Shown here piece after piece: positions 18,332 to 27,081 of a DNA stretch of 64,000 nucleotides. The position numbers and the translations under genes are program-made. Source of the stretch: Albimonas sp963977235. Its GTDB lineage: Bacteria; Pseudomonadota; Alphaproteobacteria; Rhodobacterales; Rhodobacteraceae. Location of the stretch: the NCBI RefSeq assembly GCF_963977235.1, contig NZ_CAXBOD010000005.1, forward strand, positions 62,001 to 126,000, read 5' to 3'. The notes under the pieces were generated by a model that worked only from the letters and a program-made list of their open reading frames with translations, was not told the DNA's origin and did not search any database. Each line of letters starts with the position of its first letter. The stretch's first letter is position 1.

Positions 18332-18371
18332 ATGTTATACCATTGACATGCCGCTCGCGGGGCGGCAGTCT
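18330..18371 (+). promoter_or_regulatory. Promoter with FadR-type operator, site C
   Basis: AAATGTTATACCATT (18330-18344) matches AAWGGTNNNACCWTT with one mismatch; the internal 14-mer AATGTTATACCATT is itself 12/14 palindromic. It overlaps TTGACA (-35, 18343-18348), followed after 17 bp by CAGTCT (18366-18371). The stretch after the -35 also shares ATGCC and GGGGCGGCA with site A. It drives the second FadR gene and the monooxygenase operon, so autoregulation is likely. Confidence 0.65.
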
Positions 18372-18398
18372 GGCGACCGTGAATGGAGGTCGCCGCCT

Positions 18399-19157
18399 GT
18401 GCAGGAAACCCAGAAGTCCCCGCCTTTGATCGAACGGATCGCGGTCCAGAAGTCCTACGATCTGCTGGCGGACCAGTTGCGCGACACGATCCTCGCCGGC
18501 GACATCGACGTCGGCGACCGCCTGCCCTCGGAGCGCGAGCTGGTCGAGCAGACCGGCCTGTCGCGCGGGTCGGTGCGCGAGGCGCTCAGGATCCTCGAGG
18601 TCGAGGGGCTGATCCGCTCCCGCCCCGGGCGCTACGGCGGGATCACGGTCACCCAGCCCGACAACAGCTCTATGGCGCGGATGGTGGGGCAGTTCGTGCG
18701 CTCTCACCGGATGCCGCTGCGCGTGATCCAGGAGGCGCGCGAGACGATCGAGCCGGCGCTCGCCCGCTACGCCGCCATGCACCGAACCGACGAGGAGCTC
18801 GCCGCCATCATCGAGCTGAACGAGGCGCTGGCTCACCCCGCGCTCGACCGCCGGGCCTTCGCCGAGATGAACATCCGCTGGCACAACGCCGTGGCCGAGG
18901 CCAGCCGCAACGACCTGCTGACCGCGCTGCTCTACGCCATGAACCATGGCGTCGTGGCCGCCACCAGCGAGGACGTCTACGACAACGCCGAGGTCCGGGC
19001 CGCGGTCCACGCCGCCCACGCGCGGGTGATCGAGGCCATCGCGGCGCGCGACGGCGACGCCGCGCGCCGGCGGATGGAACGGCATGTGCGCGCCACCCGC
19101 GCCTATGCCAGCGATCTCGAGGATTCCGAGCTGGAGATCGGCGCCCCCGAGGACTGA
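18399..19157 (+). CDS. GntR-family regulator, FadR/FCD type (copy 2)
   Basis: GTG at 18399 with GGAGG 9 nt upstream is preferred over an upstream ATG that lies within the promoter; 252 residues. The winged helix shows YDLLADQLRDTILAGDIDVG, then GDRLPSERELVEQTGLSRGS and VREALRILEVEGLIRSRPG; the FCD domain has EARETIEPALARYAAMHR, the metal-site NIRWHNAVAEASRN and HARVIEAIAARDGDAA. It is preceded by its own site-C operator and followed by the monooxygenase, which makes it the best candidate for the protein that reads the five repeated FadR-type sites. Ligand probably a carboxylate or CoA ester. Confidence 0.88.
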   Translation: MQETQKSPPLIERIAVQKSYDLLADQLRDTILAGDIDVGDRLPSERELVEQTGLSRGSVREALRILEVEGLIRSRPGRYGGITVTQPDNSSMARMVGQFVRSHRMPLRVIQEARETIEPALARYAAMHRTDEELAAIIELNEALAHPALDRRAFAEMNIRWHNAVAEASRNDLLTALLYAMNHGVVAATSEDVYDNAEVRAAVHAAHARVIEAIAARDGDAARRRMERHVRATRAYASDLEDSELEIGAPED

Positions 19158-19225
19158 CCACCGACGTCAAGAACCGGTCCCGCGCCCGGCGCGGCAAGAC
19201 CGGCGACCACAGGAGGAGAAGAACG

Positions 19226-20905
19226 ATGACAGCGACCGCTTCGGCGGCGCACGGAAGACGTGCGCCCGGTTCGTCCGGCTTCGACATGCTGATCGTCGGG
19301 GCTGGCTTCGCCGGCCTCTACATGCTCCACCGCGCCCGCGGCATGGGTCTGTCGGCGCGGGTGATCGAGGTCGCCTCCGACGTGGGCGGCACCTGGTGGT
19401 GGAACCGCTACCCCGGCGCGCGCTGCGACATCGAAAGCCTGCAGTATTCCTACTCCTGGGACGAGGATCTCCAGCAGGAGTGGACCTGGACCGAGCGGTT
19501 CGCCACCCAGCCCGAGATCCTCAGCTACATCCGCCATGTGGCCGAGCGCCACGACCTCAGGCGCGACATCACCTTCGAGACCCGCGTCGACGCGGCCGAG
19601 TGGGACGAGGACGCGGCCCGCTGGAGCGTGACTCTTTCGAGCGGCGAGCAGGTCGGCGCGCGCAACCTGGTGCTCGCCACCGGCTGCCTGTCGGCCGCGC
19701 GTGTGCCCGACCTGCCGGGGCGCGACTCCTTCCGGGGCGCGACCTACCACACCGGCGACTGGCCGCATGAGGGCGTGGACTTCGCCGGCAAGACGGTGGC
19801 GGTGATCGGCGCCGGCTCCTCCGGCATCCAGGCGATCCCCGAGATCGCCCGGCAGGCCGCCCACCTGACCGTGTTCCAGCGCACACCCAACTTCTCGGTC
19901 CCCGCGCGCAACCAGCCGCTGGACGACAACTACGTGCACGGCTGGAAGTCGCGCTATCCCGAACTGCGCCGCCAGGCGCGGGAGGAGACGCGCTCGGGCA
20001 CGATCTACGACTTCCCCGAGCGCGGCGCCCTCGAGGCGAGCGCGGAGGAACGCGAGCGCGAATATCGCTGGCGCTGGGAGAAGGGCGGCGCGAACTTCAT
20101 GCACGCCTTCAACGACCTGGTGATCTCCGAGGAGGCCAACGCCACCGCCGCCGCCTTCGTGCGCGACCGCATCCGCGAGATCGTGAAGGACCCCGCGACG
20201 GCCGCGGCGCTGTGTCCGTCCTCCTACCCGATCTTCACCAAGCGGATCTGCGTCGACGACAACTACTACGCCACCTACAACCGCCCGAACGTCACGCTGG
20301 TGAACCTGCGGGAAACCCCGCTGGATGCGATCGAGCCGGGCGGCGTGCGCACCTCTGCCGGCCTGCACGAGGTCGACGCCATCGTCTACGCCACCGGTTT
20401 CGACGCGATGACCGGCGCGATCACCTCGATCGACATCCGCGGCAAGGGCGGGCGCACCATCCCCGAGAAGTGGAAGGACGGGCCGCGCGCCTATCTGGGC
20501 CTGATGCTGGAGGGGTTCCCGAACCTCTTCGCCGTCACCGGGCCCGGCAGCCCCTCGGTCCTGTCGAACATGGTCGTCTCGATCGAGCAGCACGTCGACC
20601 TGATCTCCCGCATCGTCGAAGAGGCGCGCGCCCGCGGCGCGGCGGCGGTCGAGGCGGACCGCGCGGCCGAGGACGCCTGGGTCGCCCACGTCAACGAGGT
20701 CGCCGCCGCCACGCTGCTGCCCAAGGCGGCGAGCTGGTACATGGGCGCCAACATCCCCGGCAAGCCGCGGGTGTTCATGCCCTATCTCGGCGTCTCGACC
20801 TACCGCGAAGCCTGCGAGGCGGCCGTCGCCGACGGCTGGCGCGGCTTCCGCTTCGCCGACCGCGCGGCGGCGTCCGCAGACGCTCGCGCGGCCGCGCGGG
20901 CCTGA
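19226..20905 (+). CDS. Flavin-binding Baeyer-Villiger-type monooxygenase
   Basis: A 559-residue class B flavoprotein monooxygenase; ATG 19226 follows AGGAGGAG. It has the FAD Rossmann motif GAGFAG at residues 25-30, GGTWWWNRYPGARCD, the Baeyer-Villiger fingerprint FRGATYHTGDWP at 169-180, and the NADPH Rossmann motif GAGSSG at 195-200. Its length and the WWWNRYPGARCD block put it with cyclohexanone/phenylacetone-type monooxygenases, which insert oxygen next to a ketone to give an ester or lactone using NADPH and O2. It lies in the FadR2 operon before MaoC, lyase and BKACE genes, so the product probably feeds CoA-dependent degradation. Ketone substrate unknown. Confidence 0.88.
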   Translation: MTATASAAHGRRAPGSSGFDMLIVGAGFAGLYMLHRARGMGLSARVIEVASDVGGTWWWNRYPGARCDIESLQYSYSWDEDLQQEWTWTERFATQPEILSYIRHVAERHDLRRDITFETRVDAAEWDEDAARWSVTLSSGEQVGARNLVLATGCLSAARVPDLPGRDSFRGATYHTGDWPHEGVDFAGKTVAVIGAGSSGIQAIPEIARQAAHLTVFQRTPNFSVPARNQPLDDNYVHGWKSRYPELRRQAREETRSGTIYDFPERGALEASAEEREREYRWRWEKGGANFMHAFNDLVISEEANATAAAFVRDRIREIVKDPATAAALCPSSYPIFTKRICVDDNYYATYNRPNVTLVNLRETPLDAIEPGGVRTSAGLHEVDAIVYATGFDAMTGAITSIDIRGKGGRTIPEKWKDGPRAYLGLMLEGFPNLFAVTGPGSPSVLSNMVVSIEQHVDLISRIVEEARARGAAAVEADRAAEDAWVAHVNEVAAATLLPKAASWYMGANIPGKPRVFMPYLGVSTYREACEAAVADGWRGFRFADRAAASADARAAARA

Positions 20906-20910
20906 TCCCC

Positions 20911-20933
20911 CGGGGGCGCCTCGCCCCCGATTT
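20911..20933 (+). terminator. Candidate partial terminator after the monooxygenase
   Basis: CGGGGGCG (20911-20918), 3-nt loop, CGCCCCCG (20922-20929), then ATTT. The short T run makes it weak; it may reduce read-through into the MaoC gene 55 nt on. Confidence 0.4.
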
Positions 20934-20987
20934 CCGCAAGCCAGAACGACGCGGCGGCGACCGGCCGATCCGCGCGAGGGAGGGCGC

Positions 20988-21455
20988 ATGCCCGGAGTGT
21001 ATTTCGACGAGCTGACGGTGGGCCAGGTGTTCGATCACGCCATCCGCCGCACGGTGACCGAGACGGACAACGTCCTGTTCACCACCATGACCCACAACCC
21101 GGCGCTGCTGCACCTCGACGAGGAGTATTGCCGGACCGAGACGGAGTTCGGACAGCGGCTGGTGAACTCCTGCTTCACGCTGGCGCTGATGGTGGGCATT
21201 TCGGTCAACGACACGACGCTGGGGACGGCCGTCGCCAACCTCGGCTGGGACGAGGTGCGGTTCCCGAAACCCCTGTTCCACGGCGACACGATCCGGGTGC
21301 AGACCGAGGTGCTGGAGCTGCGCGAGAGCAAGTCCCGCCCCACCCAGGGCATCGTCACCTTCGAACACCGCGCCTTCAACCAGAAGGGCGAGCTGGTGGC
21401 GGTCTGCAAGCGCTCCGGCCTGCAGCTGAAGCGCCCGGCGGGAGCGGCGGCATGA
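20988..21455 (+). CDS. MaoC-family dehydratase/hydratase
   Basis: A 155-residue single hot-dog domain, ATG 20988 after GGGAGGGCGC. The hydratase signature appears as FTTMTHNPALLHLDEEY near residues 31-47, where Asn-Pro and His are the family's substrate-site residues (the first catalytic Asp is replaced by Thr-His here), with FGQRLVNSCFTLALMVGIS and NLGWDEVRFPKPLFHGDTI following. MaoC proteins hydrate enoyl-CoA or mesaconyl-CoA-type thioesters. It overlaps the CoA ester lyase gene by 4 nt, the same pairing seen in mesaconyl-CoA/citramalyl-CoA type routes, so hydration followed by C-C cleavage is likely. Confidence 0.85.
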   Translation: MPGVYFDELTVGQVFDHAIRRTVTETDNVLFTTMTHNPALLHLDEEYCRTETEFGQRLVNSCFTLALMVGISVNDTTLGTAVANLGWDEVRFPKPLFHGDTIRVQTEVLELRESKSRPTQGIVTFEHRAFNQKGELVAVCKRSGLQLKRPAGAAA

Positions 21456-22381
21456 CCCCGCCGCTGACCCCGCGAAGCTGGCTGTTCATCCCCGGCGACA
21501 GCGAGAAGAAGCTGGGCAAGGCCGACGCCTCGGGCGCCGACGCGCTGATCCTGGACCTCGAGGACTCGGTCGCGCCCGAACGCAAGGCGGAGGCGCGGCG
21601 GCTGGTGCGCGCGCATCTCGCAGCCCGGCCCGGCGCCCGCGACCCGCTGCTTTATGTCCGCGTCAACCCGCTCGACGTCTCCGCGCTGGAGGACCTGGCT
21701 GCGGTGATGCCGGGCGCGCCGGACGGGATCATGATCCCCAAGACCGACGGAGCGGAGGACGTGGCGAGGCTGTCGAACTGGCTCGACGCCTTCGAGGCCG
21801 CGCATGGGATCGAGCCGGGCCGCACCCGGATCCTGCCGGTGGCGACCGAGACGGCGAAGGGCGCGTTGCGGCTGGCGACCTTCGCCGAGGTCCCGCTGCC
21901 TCGCCTCGTCGGCCTGACCTGGGGGGCGGAGGACCTGTCGGCCGCGCTGGGCGCCTCGACCAACCTCGGGCCGGACGGCGAATGGGCGCTGACCTACCGC
22001 ATCGCGCGCTCGAACTGCCTGCTGGCGGCGAAGGCGGCGGGGGTGGCGGCGATCGACACGCTTTACGTCGACTTCCGCGACGACGCGGGCCTGCGCGCCG
22101 CCTCCTCCGCCGCGGCGGACGAGGGGTTCGAGGGGCGCATCGCGATTCACCCCGCCCAGGTCGCCGGCATCAACGCCGCCTTCGCCCCGTCCGAGGCCGC
22201 GCTCGCCCACGCCCGCCGGGTGATCGAGGCGTTCGAGGCCAATCCCGGGGCAGGGACCGTGGGGCTCGACGGCAAGATGATCGACATCCCCCACCTGCGC
22301 CAGGCCCGCCATGTGCTGGGCCTGCACGACGCCCTCGCGGCCCGCGCCGCGGCCAAGACCCCCCACGCTCAGGGAGCCTGA
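21452..22381 (+). CDS. HpcH/HpaI-type CoA ester lyase (citrate lyase beta / malyl-CoA lyase family)
   Basis: A 309-residue TIM-barrel lyase whose ATG overlaps the MaoC stop. Family marks: PRSWLFIPGDSEKKLGKA at the N terminus, ALILDLEDSV near residue 32 (acidic Mg-binding residues), LLYVRVNPLD, MIPKTDG, ILPVATETAKG near 131 (catalytic-site Glu), LTWGAEDLSAALGA near 154 and IHPAQVAGINAAF. These enzymes cleave beta-hydroxyacyl-CoA such as malyl-, citramalyl- or HMG-type thioesters into acetyl- or propionyl-CoA and a keto acid. It would act on the hydrated product of the upstream MaoC enzyme. Substrate not defined. Confidence 0.88.
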   Translation: MTPPLTPRSWLFIPGDSEKKLGKADASGADALILDLEDSVAPERKAEARRLVRAHLAARPGARDPLLYVRVNPLDVSALEDLAAVMPGAPDGIMIPKTDGAEDVARLSNWLDAFEAAHGIEPGRTRILPVATETAKGALRLATFAEVPLPRLVGLTWGAEDLSAALGASTNLGPDGEWALTYRIARSNCLLAAKAAGVAAIDTLYVDFRDDAGLRAASSAAADEGFEGRIAIHPAQVAGINAAFAPSEAALAHARRVIEAFEANPGAGTVGLDGKMIDIPHLRQARHVLGLHDALAARAAAKTPHAQGA

Positions 22382-22384
22382 ACC

Positions 22385-23317
22385 ATGAAACGCGCCGAAA
22401 AGGTGATCGTCAGCTGCGCCATCACCGGCTCGATCCACACGCCCTCGATGTCGGAGGCCCTGCCGATCACCGCCGACCAGATCGCCGAGGCCGCCATCGG
22501 CGCGGCCGAGGCGGGGGCCGCCATCGTCCACCTGCACGCCCGCGAGCCCGAGACGGGCAGGCCCAGCCAGGACCCGGAGCTGTTCAAGAAGTTCCTGCCC
22601 CAGATCCGCGAGCGTTGCGACGCGATCATCAACATCACCACCGGCGGCGGCCTGGGCATGACCATGGACGAGCGGCTCGCCGCCGCGACCTGGGCCCAGC
22701 CCGAGATCGCCTCGATGAACATGGGCAGCCTGAACTTCAACATCTCCGGCGCCGCCGGCCGGATCGCCGAGTTCAAGCACGACTGGGAGCCCGAATATCT
22801 GGGGATGACCAAGGACTTCATCCTGTCCAACACCTTCACCCAGATGGACGCCGCGATCCGGCGGCTGAAGGACTTCGGCACCCGCTTCGAATACGAGTGC
22901 TACGACGTCGGGCACCTCTACAACCTCGCCCATTTCGCCGACCGCGGCCTGGTCGAGCCGCCGTTCTTCGTGCAGTCGATCTTCGGCATCCTCGGCGGCA
23001 TCGGGCCGGAGCCCGAGAACCTGATGCACATGAAGTCCACCGCCGACCGCCTGTTCGGCGAGGACTATTACCTCTCGATCCTCGCCGCCGGGCGCCACCA
23101 GATGCCGTTCGTCACGATGGGCGCGATCCTGGGCGGCAACTGCCGGGTGGGGCTCGAAGACAGCTTGTTCATCGGCAAGGGCCAGATGGCCGAGAGCAAC
23201 GCCCAGCAGGTCGCCAAGATCCGCCGCATCCTCGAGGAGCTCAGCCTGCCGATCGCCACGCCGGACGAGGCGCGCGCGATGCTGCAGACCAAGGGGCCGA
23301 AGAACGTCGGCTTCTGA
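22385..23317 (+). CDS. Beta-keto acid cleavage enzyme (BKACE, DUF849)
   Basis: A 310-residue protein starting 4 nt after the lyase stop. BKACE marks are VIVSCAITGSIHTP at the N terminus, IVHLHAREPETGRPS with zinc-ligand-type His49 and His51, INITTGGGLGMTMDER, YECYDVGHLYNLA and GNCRVGLEDSLF. The family condenses a beta-keto acid with acetyl-CoA to give acetoacetate and a new acyl-CoA; 3-keto-5-aminohexanoate and dehydrocarnitine are characterised substrates. Its position last in the operon suggests that the pathway generates a beta-keto acid that this enzyme converts back to CoA ester form. Specificity cannot be assigned. Confidence 0.88.
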   Translation: MKRAEKVIVSCAITGSIHTPSMSEALPITADQIAEAAIGAAEAGAAIVHLHAREPETGRPSQDPELFKKFLPQIRERCDAIINITTGGGLGMTMDERLAAATWAQPEIASMNMGSLNFNISGAAGRIAEFKHDWEPEYLGMTKDFILSNTFTQMDAAIRRLKDFGTRFEYECYDVGHLYNLAHFADRGLVEPPFFVQSIFGILGGIGPEPENLMHMKSTADRLFGEDYYLSILAAGRHQMPFVTMGAILGGNCRVGLEDSLFIGKGQMAESNAQQVAKIRRILEELSLPIATPDEARAMLQTKGPKNVGF

Positions 23318-23346
23318 GGCCCCGCCCCGGTTATTCCCCTCGCCGC

Positions 23347-23390
23347 TTGACTTGATTGAGATAATGATCCCAACTAACGTATCAATTGAG
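23347..23390 (+). promoter_or_regulatory. AT-rich promoter region before the HutC-type regulator
   Basis: TTGATT (23352-23357) and TAACGT (23375-23380) are 17 bp apart; an overlapping TTGACT (23347-23352) is an alternative -35. ATTGAG occurs as a direct repeat at 23355-23360 and 23385-23390, a possible operator. The stretch is clearly AT-richer than its surroundings and does not contain the FadR-type 15-mer. Confidence 0.4.
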
Positions 23391-23406
23391 AGGGCGGAGC
23401 GACGGC

Positions 23407-24174
23407 GTGGTGCAGGACGGACTGACGGCCTACGGGCGGCTTGCGAACGAGCTCTGGCGACGCATCGCCAGCGGCGAGTGGACGCCGGGCCAGAGGCTGC
23501 CGACGGTGGTGCAGATGGCCGAGAGCTTCGACGTCTCGCCCGCCACCGTGCGCTCCGCGCTGGGGGTGCTGTCGAAGCAGGGGCTGATCCACGCCCGCCA
23601 GGGGCGCGGCACCTTCGTCGCGGCCGAGGCGGGCGCGCCGGGGGAGCCGCCCGGGCTCGACCAGGGCTACTTCGACGCCTGGATCGTGGGGCCCTCGCAG
23701 GAGGTGCGGGTCCTGGAGAAGACCGAGGGCGCGGCCTTCCCCCCCGACATCGCCGAGGGGCGGCCCTGCTTTCCCGACTACGTGTTCCTGCGCCGCCTGC
23801 ACCTCGGCGGGGGGCGGCCGGTCTGCCTGGTCGACTTCTATTTCGCGACCGAAGCCTACCGGTCGCTGCCCGAGGGCATCGACGGGCAGTTCAAGGTCGG
23901 CCTGCTGCTGATGACCAAGGCCGAGCCGCGCTGCGCGCGCGGGCGGCAGATCGTCACCGTGGGCGCCGCGTCGCACGAGGACGCGGGCCTGCTCGAAACC
24001 CCGCCGGCCTCGCCGATCGTGTCGGTGGCGCGGCTGTTCACCGACGCCGAGGGGCGGGTCCTGGGGGGCGGGCGGCACCGCTATCCGGGCGGAGTGTTCC
24101 GGCAGGTCATCGACCAGCCGATCGACGAGATCCTGGACGGACTGGGACTTTGGCTGCCGTCGGAGAACGGCTGA
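23407..24174 (+). CDS. GntR-family regulator, HutC/UTRA type
   Basis: GTG at 23407, 7 nt after GGAG, is preferred; an upstream in-frame TTG at 23386 falls in the promoter. The 255-residue product has the winged helix LANELWRRIASGEWTPGQRLP, then SFDVSPATVRSALGVLSKQG near residues 40-60, and a C-terminal UTRA-like domain with FLRRLHLGGGRPVCLVDFYF and a closing PIDEILDGLGLWL. The UTRA domain senses small effectors. It sits 40 nt before the TRAP operon at 24215 and probably controls it. It differs from the three FadR/FCD regulators by its C-terminal domain. Confidence 0.82.
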   Translation: MVQDGLTAYGRLANELWRRIASGEWTPGQRLPTVVQMAESFDVSPATVRSALGVLSKQGLIHARQGRGTFVAAEAGAPGEPPGLDQGYFDAWIVGPSQEVRVLEKTEGAAFPPDIAEGRPCFPDYVFLRRLHLGGGRPVCLVDFYFATEAYRSLPEGIDGQFKVGLLLMTKAEPRCARGRQIVTVGAASHEDAGLLETPPASPIVSVARLFTDAEGRVLGGGRHRYPGGVFRQVIDQPIDEILDGLGLWLPSENG

Positions 24175-24214
24175 AGCGGCCCGCGCAAGGCGGGCGACAA
24201 AGGGAGGAGACACC

Positions 24215-25270
24215 ATGACCACCACCAAGACCATCGCGGCCGCCGCGGTCCTGATCGCCGGGGCCGGCGCCGCGCAGGCCACCGAGCTGAAGCTCTCGGA
24301 CCAGTTTCCGGTGCAGCACACGATCACGACGCAGGGCACCCAGGCCTTCTTCGACACGATCGCCGCGAACCCGGACGCGGACCTGACCATCAGGCACTTT
24401 CCCGCCGGCCAGCTCGGCAAGCCGACCGCCCAGCTCGACGTGGTGAAGGACCGGATCGCCGAGATCGCGGTCGTGGGCATCTCCTACGTGCCCGAGCGTC
24501 TGCCGCTGTCCACGATGATGGAGCTGCCGCAGCTCTATGGCGACAGCTTCGACGGCTACGTGCCGATCCAGCACATGATGAAGACCGAGCTGAACGAGGC
24601 GGAGTTCAGGAAGGCCGGCATCCGGCCGCTGTGGGTCATCGTCACGCCGCAGTATCAGCTGCTGCTGACCCGCGACGAGCCGATCGCGGGGATCGAGGAC
24701 CTTTCGGGCGTCAAGGCCCGGGTCGCCGGCGCGACGGCCGAGCTGGTCGCCTCGGCGCTGGGCATGACCCCGGTGCGGATGCCCGCCCCGGACCTCTACG
24801 TGGCGCTCGAGCGCGGGACGCTGGACGCGGCGATCTACTCGCTGTCGGTGCTCAAGTCCTACAAGCTGGAGGAGGTGACCAACTCCTACACCTCCAACGC
24901 CGCGCTGGGCGGCGTCGCCTTCATGGGCTTCATCAACGAGGACGTCTGGCAGAGCCTGACGCCCGAGCAGCAGGCCCTGCTCGAGGAAGCCGGGGACGCC
25001 GCGGGCTTCGCCACCGCCTGCGCGCTCGCGAAGAACGAGCAGGCCACGATCGCGGAGCTCGAGGGCATGGGCAAGACCGTCTACGAGCTGGACGAGGCCA
25101 CCCAGGCCCAGTTCGCCTCGGCGCTCGAGAGCGTGTCGGCCGACTGGCGCGCGACCATGGACGAGCGCGGCATCCCCGGCTCGCGGATGCTCGACGTGTT
25201 CCAGGCCACGCAGGAGAAGATGCGCGCGGACGGCTCCATCGAGGCCGCCGCGAAAGAGTGCGGCGCCTGA
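24215..25270 (+). CDS. TRAP transporter solute-binding protein, DctP type (system 1)
   Basis: A 351-residue periplasmic protein with a cleavable signal (cleavage near AQA-TEL, residue 22); ATG 24215 follows GGAGGAGACACC. The mature start LKLSDQFPVQHTITTQG is usual for DctP solute-binding proteins; the ligand arginine region is visible in LSGVKARVAGATAELVASALG near residue 165, followed by VALERGTLDAAI. Unlike the other three binding proteins in the window it lacks the CxxC and DCT cysteines. It overlaps the small permease start by 3 nt. Ligand likely a carboxylate. Confidence 0.9.
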   Translation: MTTTKTIAAAAVLIAGAGAAQATELKLSDQFPVQHTITTQGTQAFFDTIAANPDADLTIRHFPAGQLGKPTAQLDVVKDRIAEIAVVGISYVPERLPLSTMMELPQLYGDSFDGYVPIQHMMKTELNEAEFRKAGIRPLWVIVTPQYQLLLTRDEPIAGIEDLSGVKARVAGATAELVASALGMTPVRMPAPDLYVALERGTLDAAIYSLSVLKSYKLEEVTNSYTSNAALGGVAFMGFINEDVWQSLTPEQQALLEEAGDAAGFATACALAKNEQATIAELEGMGKTVYELDEATQAQFASALESVSADWRATMDERGIPGSRMLDVFQATQEKMRADGSIEAAAKECGA

Positions 25271-25791
25271 TGAGCTTCGGCCGCATCCTGGACAGGGTCG
25301 AGCGCGCCGGCGACGGCGTGGCGGCCCTGTGCCTGATCGTGATGATGATCACGATCTCGGTCGACGCGATCGGCCGCTTCATGGGCGCCCCGCTGCAGGG
25401 CGCCTACGAGTTCTCCGAGCTCTACCTGATGGTGCTGATCGCCTTCCTGCCGCTGGCGCGCAGTCTCGCCACCGGCGGGCAGGTGCGCATGGAGCTGTTG
25501 GCGCCGGTGCTGGAGCGGATCCCCGGCCGGGCGGTGCATCGCCTGACCATGGCGCTGGCGCTGGGGGCCTTCGGGATGCTGCTGTGGGTCTGCGTGCCCG
25601 AGGCGGCGGAGAAGTTCGCGGCCCGCGAGACCAGCTTCGGGCTGGTGCAGTGGCCGCTCTACCTCAGCTACGTCTGGGCGCCGGTCGGCATCGCGCTGCT
25701 GTGCGTGCGGCTCGCCTACGAGGTGGTCGCGCCGTCGCCGGCGGAGGCGCCGCCGGGGGCCGGGGATCCGCACGGGACGGAGGCGATATGA
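25270..25791 (+). CDS. TRAP transporter small permease, DctQ type (system 1)
   Basis: A 173-residue membrane protein with four hydrophobic segments, starting at an ATG that overlaps the DctP stop (TGATG). The first segment holds CLIVMMITISVDAIGRF, followed by the conserved FSELYLMVLIAFLPLARSLA region near residue 50-69 and RMELL. It forms the membrane complex with DctM. The C-terminal 20 residues are a hydrophilic Pro/Gly-rich tail. It overlaps DctM by 4 nt. Confidence 0.88.
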   Translation: MSFGRILDRVERAGDGVAALCLIVMMITISVDAIGRFMGAPLQGAYEFSELYLMVLIAFLPLARSLATGGQVRMELLAPVLERIPGRAVHRLTMALALGAFGMLLWVCVPEAAEKFAARETSFGLVQWPLYLSYVWAPVGIALLCVRLAYEVVAPSPAEAPPGAGDPHGTEAI

Positions 25792-27077
25792 CCGCCGCCC
25801 TCGTCATCGCCCTTCTGTTCGGGCTGATCTTCCTGGCCATGCCGGTCAGTTTCGCGATGTTCGTGGCGGGCATCGTGGGGCTGTGGTGGGAGGGCGGCTG
25901 GCATGTCGCGCTGGGCGTGCTGAAGACCTCGCCCTACCAGGCGGCGGCCAGCTACACCCTGACCACCTTCCCGATGTTCGTGCTGATGGCCGAGGTGATG
26001 GGCGCGACCCGGATCACCGGCGACCTGTTCCGCGCCGCCAACGGCTGGCTGGGGCACCTGCGCGGCGGGCTCGCCTATGCCGCCGTCTTCGGGGGCACCA
26101 TGCTGGCGGCGGCCTGCGGCTCGTCCTCGGCCGCGGCGGCGACGCTCAGCTCGGCGATCTATCCCGAGCTGCGCAAATACGGCTACGGGGAGGCGTTCTC
26201 GACCGGCGCGCTGGCGGCGGTGGGGACCTTGTCCATCATGATCCCGCCCTCCATCGCGCTGATCTTCTACGGCATCCTCACCGAGGTCTCGGTCGGCAAA
26301 CTGCTGATCGCGGGCGTCGTGCCGGGGCTGATGACGGCGCTGGCCTACGGGCTGGTGATCTGGCGGGTGCTGCGCAAGTCGGACGTGGGGGTGCAGCCGC
26401 GCCAGCCGATGGGCCGCCGGGTGCGCGCCAGCCTGCCGGCGCTGCCGATGATCGTGCTGCTCGCGGCGATGCTGGTGATGATCTACTCGGGCATCGCCAC
26501 CCCGACCGAGGTCGGGGCGCTGGGCGCGCTCTTCGCCTTCGCCATCGGCTTCGCGATGATGCGCATGGACCGCGCGGCGATCGTCGGGGCGCTGGGACGG
26601 GCGACCCGCAGCTCGGCCATGATCCTCGCGATCATCGCCTTCAGCTCGGTCTTCGCGGTGTTCCTGTCGCTGTCGGGCACGCCGCAGGCGCTGCTGCAGG
26701 CGGTGCAGGAGTCGGGCCTCGGCCCGCTGCCGGTGCTGCTGCTGGTGATCGCGGTGCTGCTGGTGCTGGGGATCTTCCTCGACCAGATCGCGATCCTGAT
26801 CATCACCCTGCCGCTGGTGCATCCGCTGCTGACGGGCCTGGGCTACGACGAGATCTGGCTGGGCGTGCTGGTGGTCAAGACCGCCGAGATCGGTCTGCTG
26901 ACGCCGCCGGTCGGCCTGAACCTCTTCATCGTCAGCGGCTCTTCCCGCGTGCCGGTCGCGACCGTGGCGCGCGGCGTGGTTCCCTTCGTCGCGGCGGAGC
27001 TGGTCCTGCTGGTCCTGCTCGTCGCATTCCCCGCGATCGCGACCTGGCTGCCGAGCCTCTCGCAAGCTGGAAACTGA
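25788..27077 (+). CDS. TRAP transporter large permease, DctM type (system 1)
   Basis: A 429-residue polytopic membrane protein with about twelve hydrophobic segments. Markers: LTTFPMFVLMAEVM near residue 57, GTMLAAACGSSSAAAATLSS near 103, IMIPPSIALIFYGILTEVSVGKL near 150, YSGIATPTEVGALGALFA near 230 and KTAEIGLLTPPVGLNLFIV near 365. It is the Na+-coupled channel subunit of the TRAP system. It lies 4 nt before the cupin gene, suggesting that cupin and the CaiB transferase at 27453 are in the same operon and process the imported compound. Confidence 0.9.
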   Translation: MTAALVIALLFGLIFLAMPVSFAMFVAGIVGLWWEGGWHVALGVLKTSPYQAAASYTLTTFPMFVLMAEVMGATRITGDLFRAANGWLGHLRGGLAYAAVFGGTMLAAACGSSSAAAATLSSAIYPELRKYGYGEAFSTGALAAVGTLSIMIPPSIALIFYGILTEVSVGKLLIAGVVPGLMTALAYGLVIWRVLRKSDVGVQPRQPMGRRVRASLPALPMIVLLAAMLVMIYSGIATPTEVGALGALFAFAIGFAMMRMDRAAIVGALGRATRSSAMILAIIAFSSVFAVFLSLSGTPQALLQAVQESGLGPLPVLLLVIAVLLVLGIFLDQIAILIITLPLVHPLLTGLGYDEIWLGVLVVKTAEIGLLTPPVGLNLFIVSGSSRVPVATVARGVVPFVAAELVLLVLLVAFPAIATWLPSLSQAGN

Positions 27078-27081
27078 CCCG

